Shown: positions 1 through 7,915, numbered from the stretch's first letter. The stretch: DNA of 22,330 nt from CAZIUL01 sp964542475 (GCA_964542475.1 CAZIUL010000066.1:1-22330); one strand, 5' to 3'. The notes: generated from the sequence alone by a model not told the origin. Program-made: numbers and translations.

Positions 1-1039
1 CCAGATTGTCGTGTGCCGCCGAGATGAACGGCGCCCCTGCTTTCCCGGCAATCTTTGACATGCGGCCAAGCAGTTCGGCGTCTTGGCGGGTTTGGTAGAA
101 GGTATAATTGCCGGCCAGTACGGCCCACGGCACACCGCCCGGAGTTTCAACGGTTTCTTCCGCCAGAAGCTTGTACATTCCGGTTGACCTGAGATCCTCT
201 GCCTCGCTGATGTCATCGGCCAGCTCTCCTTTTGACATGTCGATCAGGTACAGCTTGAGCTGCGAGTCCGCTTCCACTCTTGAAGTCAAAAGATGGACCG
301 CGCGCCAGGCCGCCTCGAGGCTTTGAAAATCCGGATGCCTCAGGATTGTTCGCATCAGTCCGGATATGGATGCGTCAACAGCCGCCACGAGCTCCTTTTG
401 CTTTGGATCCGGTCCGGCGACAAGATGGGGGTGTACGATGTCCCGCAGAAATCCGGCCAGTTCCGAGGAGACCGACGGGGCTCTTGTTTCGATTGGTTTG
501 TTTTCCGCGTCGTCTATCATCTGATCCAGCAGGCCGCCTTTTTCTTCTCCCGTGTTTTCCGGTATGAAGGGGGGAGGTTCTTCGGCCGCAGGCTCGGCAG
601 GCATCTCCTCTGCTTCCGCACAGGCCCAGGTTCGCACCTCAGCCGCGGCTGATTCGAAGGTTCCGGGATCATCGAGCTTAGCGCGGATCTCCCTTAAAGC
701 CTGAAAAACCTCGGACCTTTCAAAGAGCCGGTCAGGGTGAAAGTCATCCAGCTCGTTGAAGCGGAAAACAACAGAGGAGTTGCCGCTTTCTAAAACAGGC
801 ACATGAATCTCGGCCCCGATCTTTTTCAGCACCTCATCGAAATTGTCCCGGTCTATGCGAATAGGGCGTCGGCTGCTAAGGTCGATACCCGGCTTGAAAA
901 GGCCGCGGTTGGCGCGTCCGCTGAAATCACCGAGGACTGCGATCCTGAACGGTTTGTCGGATTCGACTTCTCCGCGTGCCTCTTCCAATGATGTGACTGC
1001 CTTGATGTCCAGTCTACCGAATGAAATGGATTTCGGCAT
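1..1039 (-). CDS. tssC: Type VI secretion contractile sheath protein, fused TssB/TssC type (partial)
   Basis: The first 346 residues of a T6SS sheath protein are present; the C-terminus lies beyond the left edge. The ATG at 1039 follows a GGGAGG ribosome site 10 nt upstream. Residues about 30-150 resemble the small sheath subunit TssB (VipA/ImpB): PFRIAVLGDFSGR, RPIRIDRDNFDEVLKKIG and a FNELDDFHPDRLF segment. After an acidic, Pro-rich linker (about 165-200), residues from about 210 match the large subunit TssC (VipB/EvpB): TILRHPDFQSLEAAWRAVHL, LIDMSKGELADDI, and GGVPWAVLAGNYTF followed by the APFISAAHDN region. Sheath subunits assemble in the cytoplasm into a contractile tube that drives the Hcp/VgrG spike. 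Having both parts in one chain suggests a non-canonical T6SS. It is divergent from the DUF362 gene; the rest of the cluster should lie to the left. The family call is confident; the fusion rests on motif recognition. Confidence 0.86.
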   Translation of the reverse strand, partial: MPKSISFGRLDIKAVTSLEEARGEVESDKPFRIAVLGDFSGRANRGLFKPGIDLSSRRPIRIDRDNFDEVLKKIGAEIHVPVLESGNSSVVFRFNELDDFHPDRLFERSEVFQALREIRAKLDDPGTFESAAAEVRTWACAEAEEMPAEPAAEEPPPFIPENTGEEKGGLLDQMIDDAENKPIETRAPSVSSELAGFLRDIVHPHLVAGPDPKQKELVAAVDASISGLMRTILRHPDFQSLEAAWRAVHLLTSRVEADSQLKLYLIDMSKGELADDISEAEDLRSTGMYKLLAEETVETPGGVPWAVLAGNYTFYQTRQDAELLGRMSKIAGKAGAPFISAAHDNL

Positions 1040-1184
1040 CTCGATGGTACCTCCCAAATGCTCGTTTCCTGTCCTTTCGCAGGATGTGTTGCTGCGGTGC
1101 ATTCGATACGATTTTGCCGGCCTTTACCAGGGAAAACCGCTTTAACCCAGACCATATTTGAATCCGCCTTTTGCATAATCAGAG

Positions 1185-1213
1185 TTGACAAACTATGCAG
1201 TTTTATGTATTTT
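1185..1213 (+). promoter_or_regulatory. Sigma-70-like promoter for the DUF362/beta-helix genes
   Basis: A perfect -35 box TTGACA (1185-1190) is separated by 17 nt from TATTTT (1208-1213, 4 of 6 matches to TATAAT). It reads toward the DUF362 gene and would give a leader of roughly 140 nt. The 1040-1357 gap between the divergent sheath and DUF362 genes holds this promoter and the inverted repeat at 1293-1336; I see no convincing promoter for the sheath gene. Confidence 0.45.
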
Positions 1214-1292
1214 CCTTGATGTTCCGCCGAATGACAGAATAACACCTCGAAAAGCTGTCTACCTGATCCCGATCCCTGTGCGACCTTTGTTT

Positions 1293-1336
1293 TTGTTCCA
1301 GTGGTTTACAGGTTGTTGTTTCTCTGCCTGGAACAA
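1293..1336. repeat. 9-bp inverted repeat in the DUF362 leader
   Basis: TTGTTCCAG (1293-1301) and CTGGAACAA (1328-1336) are exact inverted copies separated by 26 nt, ending about 10 nt before the Shine-Dalgarno sequence of the DUF362 gene. It could be a leader stem-loop or a spaced operator. There is no T-run, so a terminator is unlikely. Confidence 0.35.
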
Positions 1337-1357
1337 GCATGATTGAAGGAGATGTAT

Positions 1358-2581
1358 ATGAAACCGGACAAAAGAGATCACGAAAAAAAAGAAGACCACA
1401 GCAAGGGCATATCTCGAAGAGGCTTTATCCGATTCATGCAGTGCGCGGGAGCCGGAGCCTTTCTCGGGTTGAACAAGGCGATGGGCCAGTCCGCGGACCC
1501 GGCCAGGCCGCCTGCTGCTACTCCATCTGTTCCTTACATGAATGGGCATGTGGTACACGTTCGTGATGAGGACGCGACGTTCTGGGATTTTAGCACGGGG
1601 TGGTACGGATACTACGTGGATCAGGATGCTGTGGATACAATGGTTGAGACAGGGCTCAAGAGGTTGACCGCCTCTTCCACTGCGTTTTCGGCATGGAGCA
1701 AACTCGTGCCGGGTTATACTCCAGGACAGACCTTTGCTATCAAGGTGAACTTCAACAATTTTTCTCATTCCGGTCCGGATCCCGATCCTGAAATCAACGC
1801 CTTGATCGAACCGGTCAATGCGCTCATCCGGACCCTGATCATGTTCAACGTGCAGCCGGAAGACATTACCGTGTACGATGTCACATACGGCTACCACAGC
1901 GGTTCCATGCCACAGATATCCTTTATCAACCGCTGCCTGTACCCGGGGATCAACTTCGTCTACCACACGGGAAACCCCAACCCTTTCAGCTCAACAGAGT
2001 TCGTCAAGTTCAATCCGCCCACCGGTCCCGGTGTCCAGGATCTGGCCATAGGCAACGTTGTTGTTGACACCGACTACCTCATCAACATGTTCATCCCCAA
2101 GGGGCACTCCCTGGCCGGCGTGACCCTGGGATTCAAAAACCATCTGGGCTCGATCACGGACGCGGCAAAGCCCCACGCGTACATGCCGTACAACTACTAC
2201 TACAACCCCTCTTACAGCACATACATCGATATTTTCAAGAACCGGAATTTCGGTCCCAAAACCGTTCTGACAATGTGCGACGGCCTTTTCGGTAACTGGA
2301 TAGGCGTGCACGGCGTACCCAAGGCCTGGAAGACTTTCAACGACAATTCCCCAAGCAGCCTCTTTTTTGCGGCTGATCCGGTGGCGATCGATTCGGTGCT
2401 GACCGACTACGTCGAGATCGAACGGAAGGCCCAGGGTTACGGCTCTTTGATGGCCGGAACGAGGGACTATCTGGTTCTTGCCGAAGGCGAAGAGTGGGGA
2501 ATTCACGAGCAGGCGGATCCCTGGGTCGCGCCCATTGGAAGCGATTACAAGAGGATTCAGTACACTTATGTCGTGTTGTAG
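1358..2581 (+). CDS. Tat-exported DUF362 domain protein
   Basis: This 407-residue protein has a twin-arginine signal (SRRGFIRF, then a hydrophobic stretch to LGLNKA), so it is probably exported folded, often a sign of a bound cofactor. The body resembles DUF362 proteins: LVPGYTPGQTFAIKVNFNN, a long central segment, then FFAADPVAIDSVLTDYVE near the C-terminus. DUF362 domains occur alone or beside ferredoxin domains; their reaction is poorly defined, and no CXXC iron-sulfur motif is present here. The ATG at 1358 was chosen because AAGGAG (1346-1351) lies 6 nt upstream; in-frame TTG 1343 and ATG 1352 are possible but badly spaced. Only 42 nt separates it from the downstream beta-helix gene, so the two are probably co-transcribed. 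The family is fairly sure, the function unknown. Confidence 0.82.
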   Translation: MKPDKRDHEKKEDHSKGISRRGFIRFMQCAGAGAFLGLNKAMGQSADPARPPAATPSVPYMNGHVVHVRDEDATFWDFSTGWYGYYVDQDAVDTMVETGLKRLTASSTAFSAWSKLVPGYTPGQTFAIKVNFNNFSHSGPDPDPEINALIEPVNALIRTLIMFNVQPEDITVYDVTYGYHSGSMPQISFINRCLYPGINFVYHTGNPNPFSSTEFVKFNPPTGPGVQDLAIGNVVVDTDYLINMFIPKGHSLAGVTLGFKNHLGSITDAAKPHAYMPYNYYYNPSYSTYIDIFKNRNFGPKTVLTMCDGLFGNWIGVHGVPKAWKTFNDNSPSSLFFAADPVAIDSVLTDYVEIERKAQGYGSLMAGTRDYLVLAEGEEWGIHEQADPWVAPIGSDYKRIQYTYVVL

Positions 2582-2623
2582 ACCGGGCGTTGCTTTTGGC
2601 TGATAAAGCTCTTGGAGATGACA

Positions 2624-4114
2624 ATGGGCCATAAAACGATCATGTCGGCGGTCGCGTTGATTGTTTTTTTCATGTTTGCCGGCTCGGCCGTTGGTGACAG
2701 CTACGTGGTCAAGCCCGACGGATCGGGTGATTTCCCCGTGATCCAGGTGGCAATCGATTCCGCAGTTGACGGGGACGAGATCCTGCTTGCCGACGGGGTG
2801 TTCAAGGGCAAGGGAAACAAGGAGGTGATATTCTGGGGGAAGGCGGTCACCGTGCGCTCCCAGAGCGGGAAACCGTCGGATTGCATCATCGATGCTGAAG
2901 GCGAGATCGGCCTCCCTTACAACGCGTTTTGTTTCGAAAACGGGGAGGGGGCTGACTCCGTTGTCAGGGATATCACCATCCTGAACGGATCGACTTCAAC
3001 CTCCTGCTGAGGCATCCCGCACGGTGGCGGTGTCCGCTGCTCAGACAAATCCTCTCCAACGCTCACGAACATCCGGTTTGTCGGCTGCGTGGCCGATGAA
3101 AACGGCGGCGCAATCGACTGCGGCGATGGATCGCCTGTTGTCAGCGATTGTGTTTTCATCAACTGTTCGGCCGGCACGGGCGGAGCGGTCAGCGCGCAGG
3201 GCCCCGCCCTGATCATTGGCTGCGTGTTCGTGGAAAACCAGGTTGAGCACGCGGAATACGGCGGACACGGCGGCGGGCTTGCTGTCTACGGCACCACCGA
3301 GGCGACAGCCCCGGTGGAGGTGTTCAACTGTGTTTTCCTCGGCTGCAAATCGGGCAACCAGGGCGGCGCGGTTTACGTGGACGAAGAGTGTTCGGTCTTA
3401 CTGGTCAACTGCACTTTCTCGGGCAACCAGGCTGATGACGGATCAGGCGTTTACCTGTTCGACACCGGTCCGGTCACGCTGATGAACACGGTTGTCGCTT
3501 TCGGAGATCCGGACGCCGCTTTTTCCGGCTCCGGCGATGTCGACATCTCGTACTGCAATGTTTTCGGCAACCCGGGCGGTGACTGGACAGGGCCGATCGC
3601 TGGCCAGCAGGGGGTGAAGGGCAACATATCACTGGATCCGTTTTTTGCGGACATCGAGAACGATGACCTTCATCTGCGTTACTGCTCCCCCTGCCGTGAT
3701 TCGGGGGACAGCAGCGCCCCCGGCCTTCCTGATGTGGATTTCGAAGGCGATCCGCGCAAAGCTTACGGGTTGGTGGACATGGGCGCGGACGAGTTTTACC
3801 ATCACCTTTACTTCACCGGTGACGCATGCCCCGGCGGACACGTAGAGGTCAAGATTACCGGCGTCCCGAGCTCGAATCCTGTTACCATGTGGGCGGGCAC
3901 CAGCGTGCTGGAACCGTGTTTGCCCACGCAGTACGGAAGCTGGCACCTGCAGCTTCCTATCGTGACCCTGCGGGTTTTCGCTGAAGTTCCAAACGACGGC
4001 CTGATCGTTCTCCCCTCCGACATTCCGCCCGGCTACCCGATCTGGGACATTCCCCTTCAGGCCCTGGTCAACGGTCAGCTCACTAACCTTTGCGTCATGG
4101 AAGTGAAGGGGTAA
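2624..4114 (+). CDS. Secreted beta-helix (PMP-like) protein interrupted by an in-frame TGA
   Basis: Read through codon 129 this is about 496 residues: a Sec signal peptide (hydrophobic core to AGSAVG), a parallel beta-helix with pectate-lyase/polymorphic-membrane-protein features (IQVAIDSAVDGDEILLADG at the N-cap, then repeated G-G-A/G-hydrophobic turns and Cys-containing rungs such as CVFINCSAGTGGAV), the end-cap DPRKAYGLVDMGADE, and a roughly 100-residue C-terminal beta-rich domain. TGA (3008-3010) sits in the same frame between SC and GIPHGGG, at a variable loop; the paralogue at 21600 aligns across this point. Start ATG 2624 has GGAG 6 nt upstream. The TGA may be an inactivating mutation, a sequence error (TGG or CGA changed) or selenocysteine. 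The next in-frame ATG (3089) lacks a signal peptide and would remove the N-cap, so an independent downstream gene is unlikely. Confidence 0.75.
3023..3041 (+). promoter_or_regulatory. Hairpin after the in-frame TGA (SECIS-like candidate)
   Basis: GCGG (3027-3030) pairs with CCGC (3034-3037) around a UGU loop, extended outward by G-U, U-G, G-C and G-U pairs (3023-3041). The loop starts 21 nt after the TGA, inside the 16-37 nt window I recall for bacterial SECIS hairpins, with a G among its first two bases. The outer stem is mostly wobble pairs and such hairpins are common in G+C-rich coding DNA, so this is weak evidence. Confidence 0.25.
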
Positions 4115-4142
4115 TCCGAGGCTCATGCCCGGGTATTTCATT

Positions 4143-4173
4143 CTCTTCTACCGAGGCACCTCGAGATGAAGAG
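4143..4173 (+). terminator. Imperfect hairpin after the beta-helix gene
   Basis: CTCTTC (4143-4148) pairs with GAAGAG (4168-4173) around an inner palindrome CGAGG-CA-CCTCG (4152-4163), followed by only TTTG. It lies 29 nt past the stop codon. It could be a weak terminator; the short T-run keeps confidence low. Confidence 0.25.
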
Positions 4174-4255
4174 TTTGAAATAGACGGGTTTATTGCATTT
4201 CACATCGCGCGTCTGAAGCCGGGAAAAATATTCTCGGATAGACATCCCGGCCGGA

Positions 4256-4261
4256 TATAAT
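4256..4261 (+). promoter_or_regulatory. -10 box for the aminotransferase gene
   Basis: A perfect TATAAT lies 54 nt upstream of the aminotransferase start. The -35 region is poor (TTCTCG at 4231-4236 with 19 nt spacing, or CTCGGA with 17 nt), so an activator may be needed if this promoter is real. Confidence 0.4.
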
Positions 4262-4314
4262 GCGTGGAGTTTTTCTTTCTGAGCTCCATTTACATTTATC
4301 CGGGAGGTGAGCAT

Positions 4315-5628
4315 ATGTCTACAAGGAGACAGTTCCTTCAGCGGTTCATGATGGGCGGCGGTGCCGCAGTGGCAGTGCTCAACAGCGATGCGATGGCGAT
4401 CGTAGCGGAGGCTGTGAACAGCCTGAAACCCGAGGACACGCCCGAAAAACTCGCGGACCAGGAGTGGTTCTGGTCGAGAATACAATCGGCTTTCGAACTG
4501 GACCGCACGATCATACACCTGAACAGCGGGGGAACGTCCGCAAGCCCACGCACCGTGCACAACGCGTTCAAGCGGTGCCTCGATTACTGCAACCAGGCGC
4601 CTTCCTACTACATGTGGAGGCATGTCCGGTCCAATGTGGAAGGGGTTCGCGCGGGGCTCGCGCGGGCTTTCGACTGCGACAAGGAAGAGATCGCCTTGAC
4701 CCGCAACACCAGCGAGAGCATGGAAATCGTGCAATTCGGCATGAACCTCGATCCCGGGGACGAGATTCTGGCGACCACGCAGGCCTACGGAAGGATGCTG
4801 ACCACCTGGGACCAGAGGGTGCGGCGCGACAAGATCGTTCTCAAGAAGGTGATGATCCCTGTTCCGCTCATGGATCCGGACGACTACGTGAAACGCGTCG
4901 AAGAGGCGATCACCCCAAGGACCAAGGCGATAATGGTCATGCACATTATCAACCTGACCGGCCAGATCACGCCCGTGAAGGAGGTGAGCAGGATGGCGCA
5001 TGAAAGGGGCATTCCCGTCATCTGCGACGGCGCGCACTCTTTTCACCATTTCCCCTTCACCATCAAGGATCTGGAATGCGACTTTTTCGGAACAAGCCTG
5101 CACAAGTGGACATACGCCCCGATAGGCACCGGGTTCCTCTATGTGAAGAAGGAGAGGATCAAGGAGATCTGGCCCTTGATGGCCGCCGATGAGAGCATGG
5201 ACGAAAACATCCGCAAGTTCGAGGAGATAGGGACCCATCCCGCGGCGAACCGCAACGCAGTGGCGGAAGCGCTGGCGTTCAACGAGGGCATCGGTCTCGC
5301 GCGGAAGGCCGAGAGGTTCAGGTACCTGCACATGCGCTGGATCAAGCGGCTGAGAAAGTACGACAACGTGAGGTTCAGGATCAACATCGATGACAGGTCG
5401 CAGTGGTGCGGTCTGGTCAATGTTCATATCGACGGTGTGGACATCAACAAGCTGTGCTCATACCTGCTGAACGAACACAGGATCTACCTGATATCGATCG
5501 GCCACGAGGAGTGCAAGGGCATCCGGGTCACGCCGAACGTATACACGCTCCCCTCGGAAATAGACGTGTTTGCCGACGCCATGGAGATGGTGGCCAGGGG
5601 AGAGGTCAAGGAAGTGATGGAAAGCTGA
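4315..5628 (+). CDS. Tat-signal class V aminotransferase (isopenicillin-N epimerase/CefD-like)
   Basis: This 437-residue protein is of usual length for fold-type I class V PLP enzymes. It opens with a twin-arginine signal, MSTRRQFLQRF followed by GGGAAVAVL. Motifs in order: HLNSGGTSASPRTV at the substrate/N-terminal region; LTRNTSESMEIV, the phosphate-side segment; CDGAHS with Asp238, which would contact the PLP ring nitrogen, and His241; and SLHKW with Lys264 as predicted Schiff-base lysine. Relatives include isopenicillin-N epimerase, cysteine desulfurases and amino-acid lyases. The substrate cannot be fixed from sequence. Tat export fits loading PLP in the cytoplasm before transport, making a periplasmic PLP enzyme likely. 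Start ATG 4315 follows GGGAGGTGA (4302-4310). The gene stops with TGA and converges on hcp. The DUF362 protein upstream is also Tat-exported. Confidence 0.88.
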   Translation: MSTRRQFLQRFMMGGGAAVAVLNSDAMAIVAEAVNSLKPEDTPEKLADQEWFWSRIQSAFELDRTIIHLNSGGTSASPRTVHNAFKRCLDYCNQAPSYYMWRHVRSNVEGVRAGLARAFDCDKEEIALTRNTSESMEIVQFGMNLDPGDEILATTQAYGRMLTTWDQRVRRDKIVLKKVMIPVPLMDPDDYVKRVEEAITPRTKAIMVMHIINLTGQITPVKEVSRMAHERGIPVICDGAHSFHHFPFTIKDLECDFFGTSLHKWTYAPIGTGFLYVKKERIKEIWPLMAADESMDENIRKFEEIGTHPAANRNAVAEALAFNEGIGLARKAERFRYLHMRWIKRLRKYDNVRFRINIDDRSQWCGLVNVHIDGVDINKLCSYLLNEHRIYLISIGHEECKGIRVTPNVYTLPSEIDVFADAMEMVARGEVKEVMES

Positions 5629-5651
5629 TCCCGCGCATTTGCCGTAGGGGT

Positions 5652-5663
5652 GGTTCGCGAACC
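5652..5663. repeat. GGTTCGCGAACC palindrome, possible dispersed-repeat remnant
   Basis: A perfect 12-bp palindrome lies within GTAGGGGTGGTTCGCGAACC, which continues as GCC. It resembles a degenerate copy of the GTAGGGGCGGTTCGCGAACCGCCC-type palindromes I recall as dispersed in many environmental genomes. Copy number cannot be judged from this window. Confidence 0.4.
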
Positions 5664-5685
5664 GCCTGTAAAAACTGGAAAATCA

Positions 5686-5729
5686 GGACAGTCACCTGTT
5701 TTTTTACGCAGAAAAACAGGTGACTGTCC
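5686..5729. repeat. 18-bp perfect inverted repeat (GGACAGTCACC family)
   Basis: GGACAGTCACCTGTTTTT (5686-5703) and its exact inverted copy (5712-5729) flank an 8-nt loop. It lies between the convergent aminotransferase and hcp genes. The T/A runs are inside the stem rather than after it, so it is not a textbook intrinsic terminator, though it may still stop transcription from both sides. The GGTGACTGTCCC core resembles repeats I recall near REP-associated tyrosine (IS200-like) transposases; no transposase gene is present here. Confidence 0.75.
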
Positions 5730-5748
5730 CTAATCATACAGCACGCGC

Positions 5749-7398
5749 TTACCCGAGCATAGCCTTCAGGTCATCGTTCGCCGTTGTCGTGGGCATGATG
5801 TTGAAATTCTCGACGAGAACGTTCAGCACGGCAGGCGTGACAAACGCCGGCAGGCTCGGGCCGAGCCGGATGTTCTTGATCCCGAGGTGGAGCAGGCTAA
5901 GCAGGATGCATACGGCCTTCTGCTCGTACCACGAGAGAACGAGCGAGAGGGGCAGGCTGTTCACGTCGGTCTCGAAAGCGTTTGCCAGGGCCACGGCGAT
6001 CTGGACCGCCGAATAGGCGTCGTTGCACTGGCCCACGTCGAGAAGGCGCGGGATCCCGCCGATGTCGCCGAACTCGAGCTTGTTGAACCTGTACTTGCCG
6101 CAGGCGAGCGTCAGGATCACGCAGTCATCAGGCACCGATTCGGCGAGCTCGGTGTAGTAGTTGCGTCCGGTTTTCGCGCCGTCACACCCGCCGATCAGGA
6201 AGAAGCGGCGGATAGCCCCGCCCTTCACAGCGTCGATCACCTTGTCAGCCACGCCGAGCACGGCGTTGCGCGCGAAACCCACCATGATCGTTTTTTCGGT
6301 CTCGTCCGCGGCAAAACCATCAGCCGCAAGCGCGGCGTCGATCGCGGGCGTGAAATCACCATCCGCGATGTGCGCGACACCGGGCCATGCCACGAGGCCG
6401 CACGTAAAGATGCGGCCCATGTACGACTCCTTCGGCTTCTGGATGCAGTTGGTCGTCATCACGATGGAACCCGGGAAAGCCTCGAACTCTTTGCGCTGGT
6501 CCTGCCAGGCACCACCGTAGTTGCCAACAAGGTGCTCATGCTTCTTGAGTTCCGGATAGGCGTGGCAGGGAAGCATCTCTCCGTGGGTGTAGACGTTGAT
6601 CCCCTTGCCCGCGGTCTGTTCGAGGATCTGCTCGAGATCCTTCAGATCGTGGCCGGACACCAGGAGCGCCTTGCCTGCCACGGGTGTCACGCGCACGACA
6701 GTCGGCTCGGGATGGCCGTAGGTCCCGGTGTTGGCCGCGTCGAGGAGCTCCATCACCTTGAGGTTCACTTCGCCGCAGCGCAGGTTCATGGCAACGAGTT
6801 CGTCAACGGTGAGGTTTTCCCTTGTAAGGAAATCGAGCGCCTCGTGGAAAAATGCGAAAACATCGTCGTCATCATGTCCGAGGATGTGGGCGTGGTCAGC
6901 GTAGGCTGCCATCCCCTTGAGCCCGTAGGTGAGCAGCTCCATGAGCCCGGTTATGTCGTGCCCGAGCGCTTCCCGCCTCTTCTCGATCCCGACCTCGCAG
7001 CCCATGGCAACGAGGTTGTCCATTTCAAAGGAGACGGAGCAGGAGTCCGGGCCGCCGAGCTTCTCCGGCTCTTGTCCCGCTTTTTCACAGGCTGATTCGT
7101 AGAGCTGCGCGGCACGCTGCCGGATGGAGCAGGCATCGCGGAGCAGCCCGGCAAGCCTCTGCGTATCGAAGTTGACATTGGTGACGGTTGTAAAGAGCGC
7201 CTCGACCACGAACAGGTCGACATCGCGATCAGCAGCGCCCAGTTCGCGGGCCCTGTGCGCGTACGCGGAGACTGTTTTCGCCGCGTGTATTAGAAGGTTC
7301 TGCAGCGCCGCGGTCTCGGGATCCTTGCCGCAAACCCCGACCTTTGTACAGCCCTCTCCTTTGGCGGTTTGCTCGCACTGGTAACAAAACATGCTCAT
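5749..7398 (-). CDS. hcp: Hybrid cluster protein (class I)
   Basis: This 549-residue protein is close to the length of sulfate-reducer hybrid cluster proteins. The N-terminus has C5-X2-C8-X8-C17-X5-C23 (MFCYQCEQTAKGEGC, then GVCGK), the class I pattern that binds a cubane [4Fe-4S] cluster. Later segments match hybrid-cluster ligand regions: the Glu/Cys segment near THGEMLPCHAYPELKKH, MTTNCIQKPK, ACGKYRFNKLEFGD and DVGQCNDAYSA. The enzyme is cytoplasmic and acts on reactive nitrogen species (hydroxylamine reductase in vitro, NO reductase activity reported in vivo). Start ATG 7398 has AAGGAG 8 nt upstream; ATG 7392 is the alternative. The Rrf2 gene ends 49 nt upstream on the same strand with no separate promoter evident, so the two are likely one operon responding to nitrosative stress. 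No reductase gene (hcr) is adjacent. Confidence 0.97.
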   Translation of the reverse strand: MSMFCYQCEQTAKGEGCTKVGVCGKDPETAALQNLLIHAAKTVSAYAHRARELGAADRDVDLFVVEALFTTVTNVNFDTQRLAGLLRDACSIRQRAAQLYESACEKAGQEPEKLGGPDSCSVSFEMDNLVAMGCEVGIEKRREALGHDITGLMELLTYGLKGMAAYADHAHILGHDDDDVFAFFHEALDFLTRENLTVDELVAMNLRCGEVNLKVMELLDAANTGTYGHPEPTVVRVTPVAGKALLVSGHDLKDLEQILEQTAGKGINVYTHGEMLPCHAYPELKKHEHLVGNYGGAWQDQRKEFEAFPGSIVMTTNCIQKPKESYMGRIFTCGLVAWPGVAHIADGDFTPAIDAALAADGFAADETEKTIMVGFARNAVLGVADKVIDAVKGGAIRRFFLIGGCDGAKTGRNYYTELAESVPDDCVILTLACGKYRFNKLEFGDIGGIPRLLDVGQCNDAYSAVQIAVALANAFETDVNSLPLSLVLSWYEQKAVCILLSLLHLGIKNIRLGPSLPAFVTPAVLNVLVENFNIMPTTTANDDLKAMLG

Positions 7399-7447
7399 GA
7401 TAGATTCTCCTTATCAGATGTTTCAGAATGAAAAAATCGTGTCCTTG

Positions 7448-7864
7448 TTATTGTGGAATGTCCTTTTTGATATCGCCGACTTTTCTGCTGCTCATGTACT
7501 CTTTGAACTGCTTGTTGATGCTCTCCACGAAGCCGTTGAAAATGCAGTTGCTCTTTTTGCAGACCGGCTCGTCGAAAATACAGGCTTTGAAATCTAGCGG
7601 TCCCTCTATCGCTTCGAAAACATTGAGGAGGGAAGACTCTTTTCCCTTTAAGCTCACACGGTACCCACCGCTCGGTCCTCTCACGGATTCAAGGATGCCG
7701 GTTTTTACGAGCGACTGGAGCACCTTGGAAAGATGAAACCCGGAGCATTGCAGGGCCGAAGCGATTTCCCTGGTGGAGGCCTGTCTCGACCCGTTCTTTA
7801 TGAGAAAATCAACAGCGTGAATGGCAAGGGAAACAGCTTCGGACACCTTCAGGATTCCAGGCAT
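7448..7864 (-). CDS. Rrf2-family Fe-S transcriptional regulator (NsrR/IscR-like)
   Basis: This 138-residue DNA-binding regulator starts at ATG 7864 with GAGG 10 nt upstream; a longer frame (MRGGSK added) lacks a ribosome site. The Rrf2 signatures are a winged helix at about 10-70 (STREIASALQCSGFHLSKVL and VRGPSGGYRV) followed by a dimerisation helix. Cys95, Cys102 and Cys107 (C-X6-C-X4-C) lie where NsrR and IscR hold their Fe-S cluster, though the spacing differs from the E. coli proteins (CX4CX5C in NsrR, CX5CX5C in IscR). Its position directly upstream of hcp supports an NO-sensing repressor role, as NsrR controls hcp in enterobacteria. A palindrome just after its own -10 box suggests autoregulation covering hcp as well. 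The family is certain; the sensed signal is inferred. Confidence 0.9.
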   Translation of the reverse strand: MPGILKVSEAVSLAIHAVDFLIKNGSRQASTREIASALQCSGFHLSKVLQSLVKTGILESVRGPSGGYRVSLKGKESSLLNVFEAIEGPLDFKACIFDEPVCKKSNCIFNGFVESINKQFKEYMSSRKVGDIKKDIPQ

Positions 7865-7895
7865 TTTCGATCCGCCTCGCATAGAGCCGTTTTGA

Positions 7896-7910
7896 TTAAT
7901 TGGCAATTAA
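7896..7910. promoter_or_regulatory. Operator-like palindrome for the Rrf2 regulator
   Basis: TTAATTGGCAATTAA has perfect 7-bp arms around one central base and sits immediately downstream of the predicted -10 box of the rrf2-hcp unit. Position and A+T-rich symmetry fit a repressor site of the Rrf2 family. Confidence 0.5.
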
Positions 7911-7915
7911 GTACT

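Noticed and set aside
853..1245. 130-codon minus-strand open frame overlapping the sheath gene start
   Set aside because: It overlaps the sheath gene start in another frame, has no family resemblance, and the sheath frame carries clear motifs and a ribosome site.
4138..5427. 429-codon minus-strand open frame antisense to the aminotransferase
   Set aside because: Its product is His/Arg/Pro-rich with no recognisable motif. The plus strand encodes complete PLP-enzyme motifs, so this is a G+C-rich shadow frame.
5686..5729. Classical Rho-independent terminator
   Set aside because: The T-run lies inside the stem and no T-run follows the stem on either strand, so it is listed as a repeat.
5887..7095. 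402-codon plus-strand open frame opposite hcp
   Set aside because: The hybrid cluster protein on the minus strand is unmistakable; the antisense frame has no ribosome site or known domain.
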